DNA of 64,000 nt from Micromonospora sp. NBRC 110009 (GTDB lineage Bacteria > Actinomycetota > Actinomycetes > Mycobacteriales > Micromonosporaceae). The stretch covers positions 6,014,001 through 6,078,000 of the forward strand of contig NZ_CP130427.1 of NCBI RefSeq assembly GCF_030518795.1, given 5' to 3'. Within the stretch, counting starts at the first letter, position 1; every line of letters starts with the position of its first letter. This document shows positions 9,320 through 16,724 of this stretch, piece by piece. The notes under the pieces are model-generated. The model searched no databases, was not told where the DNA came from, and saw only the letters and a list, made by a program, of their open reading frames with translations. A program made the translations under genes and the position numbers.

Positions 9320-9661
9320 ATGCCGATGAGGTACTGGAAGGTGCGGCCGTACGTGCTGACCGCCGGTCGGACGCGCACCCGGCAGCCGTTGCTGGTGCAC
9401 ACCCTGGTGTCCGTGCCCTACTACGACGCCGTGTTCGCCTCCGGGCTGCTGCCCGAGGCCCGGTCCCTGTACGAACAGGCCCGCCGGACGGCGCGCTCCG
9501 TCGCCGAACTCTCCGCGGTCTGCGGGATGTCGCTGGGGGTCACCCGGGTGGTCGTCGACGACCTGGCCGCCACCGACCGGCTGCTCGTCCACACCGACCA
9601 CGACAACGTCGACTTCCGCCTCCTGGAGAGACTGCGCGATGGCCTCCGCAAGCTTGCCTGA
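9320..9661 (+). CDS. cvnC: Conservon DUF742 protein CvnC
   Basis: A 113-residue DUF742 protein. The start YWKVRPYVLTAGRT matches the usual R-P-Y-x-x-T-x-G-R-T opening. The rest looks like a winged-helix-type domain, with a helical stretch SVAELSAVCGMSLGVTRVVVDDLAATDRL and the terminal DFRLLERLRDGLRKL. DUF742 proteins are constant members of conservons and probably bridge the kinase-like CvnA and the GTPase. Its 3' end overlaps cvnD by 23 bases, indicating coupled translation. No enzyme motif is present. Confidence 0.92.
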   Translation: MPMRYWKVRPYVLTAGRTRTRQPLLVHTLVSVPYYDAVFASGLLPEARSLYEQARRTARSVAELSAVCGMSLGVTRVVVDDLAATDRLLVHTDHDNVDFRLLERLRDGLRKLA

Positions 9662-10244
9662 CACCCCGGTGCTGACCTCGGCGAAGATCGTCATCGCCGG
9701 CGGCTTCGGCGTCGGCAAGACCACCTGCGTCGGGTCCATCTCGGAGATCCCGCCGATCAACACCGAGGCGTGGATGACCGCGGCCAGCGAGACCGTCGAC
9801 CGGATGGACCCGGGGATCGACAAGAAGACCACCACCGTGGCGATGGACTTCGGCCGGCTGACCATCGGTCCCGACCTCGTGCTCTACCTGTTCGGCACGC
9901 CGGGCCAGCCCCGGTTCTGGCCAATGTGGGACGACCTGTGCCGGGGCGCGGTCGGCGCGCTGGTGCTCGCCGACACCCGGAACCTGGCCGCCTCGTTCCC
10001 GGCGATCAACTACTTCGAGCAGGACAGCGACGTGCCGTTCGTGGTCTGCGTGAACCTCTTCGACGGGGCGCTGCACCACCCGCTCGACGAGGTCCGCGAA
10101 GCGCTCGCCCTCGCCGCCGGCGTACCCCTGGTCGCCTGCGACGCCCGCGACCCGTCGTCGGTGGCCCGGGCGCTGCTGGCCGTCGTGGAACACACCATGT
10201 CCCGCACCGCTCGGCCCACCGCGGGCCCGCTCACGGCGCGGTAG
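9639..10244 (+). CDS. cvnD: Conservon small GTPase CvnD
   Basis: A 201-residue Ras-like ATP/GTP-binding protein. The P-loop is GGFGVGKTT near residue 21. The switch II region is FGTPGQPRFW, where DxxG has become T-P-G-Q as in other conservon GTPases. The guanine-specificity motif is VNLFDG, a relaxed NKxD. It is the G-protein partner of CvnB. Gene overlap with cvnC and the position before a flavin monooxygenase make this a canonical conservon output arm. Function in vivo is known only for a few Streptomyces conservons linked to development and secondary metabolism. Confidence 0.92.
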   Translation: MASASLPDTPVLTSAKIVIAGGFGVGKTTCVGSISEIPPINTEAWMTAASETVDRMDPGIDKKTTTVAMDFGRLTIGPDLVLYLFGTPGQPRFWPMWDDLCRGAVGALVLADTRNLAASFPAINYFEQDSDVPFVVCVNLFDGALHHPLDEVREALALAAGVPLVACDARDPSSVARALLAVVEHTMSRTARPTAGPLTAR

Positions 10245-10261
10245 CTCAACCTGGAGGAACC

Positions 10262-11500
10262 ATGCGCAAGATCCTGATCGTCGGGGCCGGGCAGTCCGGG
10301 CTCCAGCTCGCCCTGAGCCTGCTCGCCGAGGGTTACGACGTGACCGTGATGTCGGCCCGGACCCCGGACGAGATCCGCCGGGGCTGGGTGATGAGCACCC
10401 AGGCGATGTTCACCACCGCGCTGAGCACCGAACGCCGGTACGGACTGGACCTCTGGCAGCAGCAGACGCCCCAGATCGAGGGGCTGCACGTCTCGCTGTC
10501 CGCCCCGCCCGGCGAGCGGGCGCTGCGCATCCCGTGCCCGCTGGACGAGCCGGCCCAGAGCGTCGACCAGCGGGTGAAGATGGCCGCCTGGCTGGAACTG
10601 GTCGAGCAGCGCGGCGGGACGGTGCTTTACCAGACGGTGACGACCTCAGACCTCGACGGGCTGACCCGACTGGGCCGCTACGACCTGACCATCGTGGCCG
10701 CCGGCAAGGGCGACCTGGTCGGCGCCTTCGACCGGGACCCGGAACGCTCGGTCTACGATGCGCCGCAGCGCGGGCTGGCGGTGGCGTACGTGCACGGCAT
10801 GGCCCCCGACCCGCTGTGGCCGGTGCCGCACGTCGGCTTCAACGCCGTGCCGGGGCTGGGTGAGCTGTTCGTCATCCCCGGGGTGACCCACTCCGGCCCC
10901 TGCGAGATCCTGTTCTGGGAGGCGGTGCCGGGCGGGCCGCTGGACCTGTGGACCGAGCGGCGCGACCCGGCCGAGCACCTCAAGCTGACCCTGGACCTGG
11001 CCCGCCGCTACACCCCGTGGGTCTACGAGCGCTGCGCCGACGTCGAGCTGACCGACGGCCGGGCCACCCTCTCCGGCCGGTACACCCCGACGGTGCGGCG
11101 GCCGGTGGCAGAGCTGCCCTCGGGCGGGCTGGTGCTGGGCATGGCCGACGTGGTGGTGGCCAACGACCCGATCACCGGTCAGGGCAGCAACACCGCCGCC
11201 AAGTGCGCGTACGCGTACCTGGGGTCGATCGTGGAGCGTGGTGACCGGCCGTTCGACCGGGAGTGGATGACGCAGACCTTCGAACGGTTCTGGGCCGGTG
11301 CGGGCGAGGCGGTGACCGGTTGGACCAACGCGATGCTGCAGCCGCTGCCGCCGCACGTGCAGCAGATCCTCGGGGCGGCCGCGGGGAACCCGGTGATCGC
11401 CCGCCGCTTCGCCAACGGCTTCAGCGACCCGAACGACTTCCGGGACTGGTTCATGACGCCGGACGCCGCCGAGCGGTACCTGGCCTCCGTCGCCGGCTGA
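10262..11500 (+). CDS. Styrene/indole monooxygenase-family FAD-dependent oxygenase in conservon
   Basis: The ATG at 10262, eight bases after GGAGGAA, gives a 412-residue flavoprotein. The dinucleotide-binding motif IVGAGQSGLQLALSL is at the extreme N-terminus. A later DPITGQGSNTAAK motif is the FAD ribityl/pyrophosphate contact of group E flavin monooxygenases such as StyA. These enzymes epoxidise alkenes or indole using reduced FAD from a separate reductase; no such reductase gene is nearby. It lies 17 bases after cvnD with no terminator between, so it belongs to the conservon transcript. In well-known Streptomyces conservons this place may be taken by a cytochrome P450. The substrate is unknown. 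Confidence 0.88.
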   Translation: MRKILIVGAGQSGLQLALSLLAEGYDVTVMSARTPDEIRRGWVMSTQAMFTTALSTERRYGLDLWQQQTPQIEGLHVSLSAPPGERALRIPCPLDEPAQSVDQRVKMAAWLELVEQRGGTVLYQTVTTSDLDGLTRLGRYDLTIVAAGKGDLVGAFDRDPERSVYDAPQRGLAVAYVHGMAPDPLWPVPHVGFNAVPGLGELFVIPGVTHSGPCEILFWEAVPGGPLDLWTERRDPAEHLKLTLDLARRYTPWVYERCADVELTDGRATLSGRYTPTVRRPVAELPSGGLVLGMADVVVANDPITGQGSNTAAKCAYAYLGSIVERGDRPFDREWMTQTFERFWAGAGEAVTGWTNAMLQPLPPHVQQILGAAAGNPVIARRFANGFSDPNDFRDWFMTPDAAERYLASVAG

Positions 11501-11559
11501 GCGGTCGGTCGGCCGGGATCCCCGGGTGGTGCCCCTGAGGATCCCGGCCGACCGACCGC
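11501..11559 (+). terminator. Strong hairpin closing the conservon operon
   Basis: A perfect 21-bp inverted repeat (arms 11501-11521 and 11539-11559) with a 17-base loop starts on the base after the monooxygenase stop. No U-tract follows, as is common for actinobacterial terminators. Confidence 0.85.
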
Positions 11560-11680
11560 CGGCGGCCCTCCCGAACAGCTGCCGAAACGGTCCGTTCGGC
11601 CCTGGTGGAGCGACGTCTGACCTGCTGCCCTGAGAGGCAGGACCACTCGGTCGGTCACCGGGATCAGAAGCGAGACCGAC

Positions 11681-13321
11681 ATGGACAGCCTGTATCTCCC
11701 GCGCACCGGACGCCACCCGATCCGTGCTCTCCTGATCGGCGCCGTCACGGTGCTGGCGCTCGCCGGGGCGACGCCTCCGTCGGGCCACACCATCGCCGCC
11801 CGCACCACCGCCGCCCCGACCGGGGCCGCCGGCCCGGCGGCCCTCGCGGTGGCCGACCCCGCGCCCGGCACGTTCACCGGGCTGGGCTTCGACGCGTGCA
11901 CCGCCCCGTCGGCCGCGACGATGCAGGCGTGGCTGGCGGCCTCGCCCTACCGGGCGATCGCCATCTACTTCGGCGGCATCAACCGGGCATGCGCACAGCC
12001 CAACCTGACCGCCTCGTGGGTCGCCACCCAGCAGGCCGCCGGCTGGCATCTCATGCCGATCTACCTCGGGCTGCAGGCACCGTGCACGACGTCCAGCAAA
12101 CCCAACCTCATCGACCCGGCGAACGCCGCGGCGCAGGGACGCGCGCAGGCGGAGGACGCGGTGGTCCAGGCGAAGGCGCTCGGCCTGGCGCCGGAGAGCG
12201 TACTGATCTTCGACCTGGAGGCGTACCGCACCGACGACCCGGTCTGCCGGTCCGCGGTGCTCGCCTTCATGAGCGCGTGGACGGCGCGGTTGCACGACCT
12301 CGGCTACCTCTCCGGCTTCTACAGCAGCATGGCCTCCGGCGTCGCCGACCAGGTCGCCGCCTACCGCACGCCCGGCTACGTCCGTCCGGACTACCTGGAC
12401 TTCGCCCGCTGGGACGGGAACGCCACGGTCGCCGACCCGGCTGTCCCCAGCTCGTACTGGTCGCCGCAGCGGCGGATGAAGCAGTACCGGGGCGACCACG
12501 TGGAGACCTGGGGCGGCGTGACGATCAACATCGACAACGACTACCTGGACGTGGCTCCGCTGCCGGGGACCCCCTTCGGCGACTTCACCGGGAACGGCTG
12601 GTCCGACCTGCTGAGCCGCGAGCCCGCCACCGGCAACCTGTACCGCTACGCCGGCAACGGGACCTCGCTGAGCGCCCGCACCGCCATCGGGGTCGGCTGG
12701 AACAGCATGAACGCCATCATCCGGACCGACTTCACCGGGGACGGTCAGGAGGACGTCATCGCCCGCACCCGGGCGACCGGCGACCTGTGGCTGTATCCGC
12801 ACACCCTGTCGGGTTGGAGCAGTCGGGTCCGCATCGGCAACGGCTGGAACTCGATGCGCGAGATCACCCCCGCCGCCGACTTCGACCTCGACGGCTATCG
12901 GGACCTGCTCGCCGTGCAGACCTCCACCGGGAACCTGTACCTCTACCCGGGCCGCGGCACGTCGTTCGGTGCTCGGCGGCTGGTCGGCAACGGCTGGAAC
13001 AGCATGGACGAGCTGGCCGGGATCGGCGACCTCGACCGCGACGGCTATCCAGACCTCCTCGCCCGGCAGAAGGCCACCGGCTACCTCTTCCGCTACCCCG
13101 GACGGGCCGGCGGGTTCGGCGCCAAGGTGCAGGTCGGCAGCGGCTGGAACAGCATGCGTGACCTGGTCGGCGTCGGCGACTTCGACCGGGACGGCTACCC
13201 TGATCTGTTCGCCGTGGAGAAGGCCACCGGCTACCTGTACCTCTACCGGGGTCTGGGCACCGGCTTCGCCACCAAGCTCCGGACCGGTACGGGCTGGGCG
13301 GTGATGCAACCGCTGGCCTGA
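11681..13321 (+). CDS. Secreted DUF1906 glycoside-hydrolase-like protein with VCBS/FG-GAP repeats
   Basis: A 546-residue exported protein. A hydrophobic stretch at about residues 18-35 acts as signal peptide. Residues about 62-285 form a DUF1906 (Rv2525c-like) TIM barrel that begins GLGFDACTAPS and contains the acidic strand LIFDLEAY, like the active-site strand of GH25 lysozymes. The C-terminal 250 residues hold five repeats of about 48 residues with the patterns GNGWNSM and DxDxDGYPDLL, the calcium-binding FG-GAP/VCBS blades of a beta-propeller. Rv2525c-type proteins are Tat substrates tied to cell-wall properties in mycobacteria. I infer a surface-acting peptidoglycan or glycan enzyme with a binding propeller. 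The start is poorly supported by a ribosome site. Confidence 0.85.
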   Translation: MDSLYLPRTGRHPIRALLIGAVTVLALAGATPPSGHTIAARTTAAPTGAAGPAALAVADPAPGTFTGLGFDACTAPSAATMQAWLAASPYRAIAIYFGGINRACAQPNLTASWVATQQAAGWHLMPIYLGLQAPCTTSSKPNLIDPANAAAQGRAQAEDAVVQAKALGLAPESVLIFDLEAYRTDDPVCRSAVLAFMSAWTARLHDLGYLSGFYSSMASGVADQVAAYRTPGYVRPDYLDFARWDGNATVADPAVPSSYWSPQRRMKQYRGDHVETWGGVTINIDNDYLDVAPLPGTPFGDFTGNGWSDLLSREPATGNLYRYAGNGTSLSARTAIGVGWNSMNAIIRTDFTGDGQEDVIARTRATGDLWLYPHTLSGWSSRVRIGNGWNSMREITPAADFDLDGYRDLLAVQTSTGNLYLYPGRGTSFGARRLVGNGWNSMDELAGIGDLDRDGYPDLLARQKATGYLFRYPGRAGGFGAKVQVGSGWNSMRDLVGVGDFDRDGYPDLFAVEKATGYLYLYRGLGTGFATKLRTGTGWAVMQPLA

Positions 13322-13327
13322 CCGCGC

Positions 13328-14200
13328 TCAGGCGGTGACGTGGGCGCTGTCGCCGCCGGTCGCGGCAAACGAGGTGCCACTCACCATCCGTGCCTGGTCG
13401 GAGGCGAGGAACACCACCAGCGGCGCGATGTCCTCCGGCCGCACCCAGGGCACGCCCAGCGGCGTCTTCGCCCGCAGCAGCTCGACCGCGGTCCGCTCGT
13501 CGGCGGCGGCGTCCCCGGACGGCGTCCGACCACCCTCGACGATCGCCTGCGCGTACCGGTCCTCGTGCCGGGTGAGGGTGGTGTCGACCAGGCCGGGGAT
13601 CACCGCGTTCACGGTGATCCCGTGCCCGCCGAGCTCCAGCGCGGCCGACTTCACCAGCCCGATCAGGCCCCACTTCGACGCCGAGTACGCCGACCCGTGC
13701 GTCGTGCCGTGCTGGCCCTGTGTGGAGGAGGTGACGATGATCCGCCCGCCGCCGCGGCGGACCAGCAGCGGGGCGAAGACCCGCAGCACGTTCGCCGTAC
13801 CGGTCAGGTTGACGTCGATCTGGTCGTGCCAGTCCCGGTCGGCCATCTCCAGCAAGGGCTTGAACGCCTGGATGCCGGCGTTGGCGAAGACCACGTCCAC
13901 CCCGCCGAGGTCCCGCTCGACCGCCTCGGCCACCGCCCGGACGGCGGCGATGTCCCGCTGGTCGGCGACGTGCGCGGACCAGCGCACGCCGGCCCCGGTG
14001 ACCAACCGGCCGGTCTCGGCCAGATCCTCCGGGGTGGCCGGCGGGAAGTCCAGGATCGGGCTGACCGGCCCGGCGACGTCCACCCCGGCCACGTCCGCCC
14101 CGGCGTCGGCGAGGGCCACGGCCGCGGCCCGGCCGATGCCCCGGGCCGCGCCGGTGACCACGGCGACCCGGCCGGCCAGCGGTCGCGTCGATGCCGCCAC
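13328..14200 (-). CDS. Mycofactocin-type SDR family oxidoreductase
   Basis: A classical SDR of 290 residues if the GTG at 14200 is used; the open frame continues upstream but the extension has no SDR character. The cofactor motif is TGAARGIGRAAAVALA, then VANAG-equivalent FANAG, and the YSASK active site (Tyr, Lys). The insertion after the second strand, with ATPEDLAETGRLV, is typical of mycofactocin-coupled SDRs that hold NAD tightly and need mycofactocin as external electron carrier. No mycofactocin genes lie in the window. The gene is divergent from the nitronate monooxygenase-like gene with a 172-base gap. Substrates in this subgroup are often alcohols such as terpenols; here unknown. Confidence 0.87.
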   Translation of the reverse strand: MAASTRPLAGRVAVVTGAARGIGRAAAVALADAGADVAGVDVAGPVSPILDFPPATPEDLAETGRLVTGAGVRWSAHVADQRDIAAVRAVAEAVERDLGGVDVVFANAGIQAFKPLLEMADRDWHDQIDVNLTGTANVLRVFAPLLVRRGGGRIIVTSSTQGQHGTTHGSAYSASKWGLIGLVKSAALELGGHGITVNAVIPGLVDTTLTRHEDRYAQAIVEGGRTPSGDAAADERTAVELLRAKTPLGVPWVRPEDIAPLVVFLASDQARMVSGTSFAATGGDSAHVTA

Positions 14201-14372
14201 CCCGTCCCACCCCCGTCCGACACGTCCGGTGACACCCCGGCCCTCCTGCACGGTAGACCGCGCCGGACGGTCGCGCCGGGGATCGGCCGGTCCCGCGGCT
14301 CGCCGGCCGGCGGTGCGGGACGTCACGGCGGACCGGCCAGCAGCCCCGGGCCGCGGCGGGCAGACTGGTCCG

Positions 14373-15407
14373 GTGGACAGGCGACGCGGGGAACTGCTCG
14401 GGGTGGACGTGCCGGTCGTGGCGGCGCCGATGGCTGGTGGACCGACCACCACCGGCCTGGTCGCGGCGGTCGGCTCGGCCAATGCGTTCCCGTTCCTGGC
14501 CGCCGGCTACAAGACCCCGGAGGCGGTGGCGGACGAGATCGCCGCGGTGCGCGGCGGCGGCCGGCCGTTCGGGGTGAACGTCTTCGTGCCCACCCCGGTG
14601 CCGGTCGGCGAGGCGGAGTTCCGGCGCTACGCAACCCTGGTCGCCGCCGAGGGCGCGCCCTACGGGCTCGACCTCGCGACCGCGGCCCGCACCGAGGACG
14701 ACGACCACTGGACGGCGAAGGTCGACCTCCTGGTCCGCGACCCGGTGCCGGTGGTCAGCTTCACCTTCGGCCTGCCGTCCGCGACCGTCGTGCGGGACCT
14801 GCGGCGGGCCGGTAGCCGGGTGCTGGTCACGGTGACCGACCCGGCGGAGGCCGCGGCCGCCGCCGACCTCGGGGTGGACGGGCTGGTCGCGCAGAGCGGG
14901 CACGCCGGCGGGCACTTCGGCACCTTCACCCCGGACTCCCCGGCGCCGCTGCGCACCCTGCCGGAGCTGGTTGGTCTGGTCGGGGACCGGACCGGACTGC
15001 CTGTCCTCGGCGCGGGCGGGGTCGGTGGCGCCGACGACGTGCGGGCCGCGCTCACCGCCGGCGCCACCGCCGTCCTGGTCGGCACGCTGCTGCTGCGCGC
15101 GGAGGAGGCCGGCACCAGCCGCACCCACCGGGAGGCGCTGGCCGACCCCCGGCGGGACCGGACGGTGGTCACCCGGGCGTTCACCGGCCGACCGGCCCGC
15201 GGGCTGCGCAACGACTTCATCGACCGGTACGAGGCGGACGCCCCGCTGGGCTATCCCGCGCTGCACCACCTGACCCGGCCGCTGCGCACCGCCGCCGCGC
15301 AGGCCGGGGACGCCGACCGGTTGCACCTGTGGGCCGGCACCGGCTGGCGCGACGCCCGGGCCGCCCCGGCGGCGGAGGTCATCGCTGAGCTCACCCGCAC
15401 GCTCTGA
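14373..15407 (+). CDS. Nitronate monooxygenase (2-nitropropane dioxygenase-like)
   Basis: A 344-residue FMN TIM-barrel protein beginning at GTG 14373. AAPMAGGPTT and GLVAAVGSANAFPFLAAGY form the N-terminal phosphate/flavin contacts. QSGHAGGHFG carries the catalytic-type histidine of class I nitronate monooxygenases. GAGGVGGADDVRAAL and AVLVGTLLL bind the FMN phosphate. The family oxidises alkyl nitronates such as propionate 3-nitronate and detoxifies them. The gene stands alone between a divergent SDR and a convergent redoxin gene 7 bases away. Family call firm, physiological substrate inferred. Confidence 0.88.
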   Translation: MDRRRGELLGVDVPVVAAPMAGGPTTTGLVAAVGSANAFPFLAAGYKTPEAVADEIAAVRGGGRPFGVNVFVPTPVPVGEAEFRRYATLVAAEGAPYGLDLATAARTEDDDHWTAKVDLLVRDPVPVVSFTFGLPSATVVRDLRRAGSRVLVTVTDPAEAAAAADLGVDGLVAQSGHAGGHFGTFTPDSPAPLRTLPELVGLVGDRTGLPVLGAGGVGGADDVRAALTAGATAVLVGTLLLRAEEAGTSRTHREALADPRRDRTVVTRAFTGRPARGLRNDFIDRYEADAPLGYPALHHLTRPLRTAAAQAGDADRLHLWAGTGWRDARAAPAAEVIAELTRTL

Positions 15408-15414
15408 CCGGCCG

Positions 15415-15867
15415 TCACGCGGTCAGCCGCTGCACCAGCCAGCCCGGCTCCGGGTTCACCACGGCCTCGCCGCCCGCCACGACGGTCGGGACCGTCTCGT
15501 CGCCACCGGTGATGGCCCGCACCGCCGCCGCCCCGTCCGGGTCGTTCCAGATGTTGACCCAGTACACCCGACCGGCCCGGGGGCCCAGCCGGCGCCGGAG
15601 CCGCAGACAGAACCGGCAGCCGGGCCGCCAGTACACGATCGGCCGGCCGTCGCGCGCGCTGCGCTCCTGCGCCTGCGCGGCGGTCAGCGACTTGGGAAAG
15701 ACCAGCGGGGAGAGCAGGACGGCCAGCGCCACGAAGATGACGAACTCGACGCCGGCCAACCACGGCTCGTCCTGGGTGACGGCGACGAGCAACCCGAAGG
15801 CCAGCATCAGCGCCGCAAGCCACCAACTTCGTAACACGCCGCGGATGCTACCCGGCACCGCAACCAC
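15415..15867 (-). CDS. Membrane-anchored glutaredoxin/mycoredoxin-like protein
   Basis: A 150-residue protein with two N-terminal hydrophobic segments (about residues 14-30 and 37-55) and a thioredoxin-fold domain at about 74-150. The redox motif is CRFC in YWRPGCRFCLRL, followed by the conserved T-V-P cis-proline in ETVPTVV. Mycoredoxins reduce mycothiol mixed disulfides in actinobacteria. The extra membrane hairpin suggests a role at the inner face of the membrane. A GTG start is used; a second GTG lies three codons later. Substrates are unknown. Confidence 0.85.
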   Translation of the reverse strand: MVAVPGSIRGVLRSWWLAALMLAFGLLVAVTQDEPWLAGVEFVIFVALAVLLSPLVFPKSLTAAQAQERSARDGRPIVYWRPGCRFCLRLRRRLGPRAGRVYWVNIWNDPDGAAAVRAITGGDETVPTVVAGGEAVVNPEPGWLVQRLTA

Positions 15868-15888
15868 GCCCGACCGGCCGGACCGCGG

Positions 15889-16686
15889 TCAGTCCCACCA
15901 GAAGGACCAGGAGTTCATGCCGACGAGCTGCTCCGCGTAGGCGGTCAGCGTGCCGGCGCCCTGCCAGACGTTGTCGGGGCAGAAGGCGAAGTGCTCGGCG
16001 GCGACCCGCAGGGCGTGCCCGGGTGCGGCGGGTGGGGCGGCGACGCTGAGGTGCAGGGTGTCGAACCCGACCCCGACCACCCGCGCGCCGAACCGTTCCT
16101 CCCAGCTCCGCACGACGGCGGCGATCTCGCCGGTGTCGTTGGTGTGGTTGGCCGGGCCGGACCAGCCGGTCACGGCGAGCGCGTCGGCCCCACGGACGGC
16201 CGGGACCAGGCCGAGCCGGGCGGGGGTGCGGAGCAGGAACTCGGCGTACCGGTCGGCGAAGTGGGCGGCGGGCCCCGTCGAGTCGGCCGGCAGCGCGATC
16301 CCCGGCCAGGTCTGCCGGAACGGGGCGGTCACCGCGGCCCGGTCGGTCGAGGAGAGCAGGTCGTCCTCGTCGGTGTCCGTGCAGTCTTCCCACCACCGGG
16401 CCAACAGGTCCGCCGCGTCGTGCTGGTCCGGCGACGACATGCCGGCCGGGTAGACCTCGCCGTCGGCCCAGGGTCGACTCTCCTCGCGGGACAACCCGCT
16501 CAGCAGCAGCGGCCACAGCCCGGACTCCCGATGGCGGGACCGCATCCGCACCCAGACGTCGGGGTCGGTCGCGGCGTCGCTCAACCAGTATCGCGGCGGC
16601 CCGCCGTCTTCCGGCTCCACCATCCGGCCGGGCGGCAGCGTCCCCGGCGGGAGGGCGCCGACCAACCGGGGCAGATCCTCGAACAT
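15889..16686 (-). CDS. DUF4253 domain-containing protein
   Basis: A 265-residue soluble protein without signal or membrane segment. The central part with ESGLWPLLL and the C-terminal ...LSVAAPP.. and HFAFCPDNVWQG blocks match my memory of DUF4253, an uncharacterised domain common in Streptomyces and Micromonospora. The C-terminus is rich in Trp and Phe (MNSWSFWWD). The start at 16686 is the first Met of the conserved part; longer upstream starts would run into the neighbouring gene. No function is known and no partner is obvious. Confidence 0.75.
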   Translation of the reverse strand: MFEDLPRLVGALPPGTLPPGRMVEPEDGGPPRYWLSDAATDPDVWVRMRSRHRESGLWPLLLSGLSREESRPWADGEVYPAGMSSPDQHDAADLLARWWEDCTDTDEDDLLSSTDRAAVTAPFRQTWPGIALPADSTGPAAHFADRYAEFLLRTPARLGLVPAVRGADALAVTGWSGPANHTNDTGEIAAVVRSWEERFGARVVGVGFDTLHLSVAAPPAAPGHALRVAAEHFAFCPDNVWQGAGTLTAYAEQLVGMNSWSFWWD

Positions 16687-16724
16687 GGCGGGGAGCGTAC
16701 GGGACGGGTGCGACACCCGGCGGG

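Noticed and set aside
14201..14482. N-terminal extension of the mycofactocin-type SDR
   Set aside because: The upstream 94 codons are Arg/Pro-rich, overlap the start of the divergent gene and lack SDR features.
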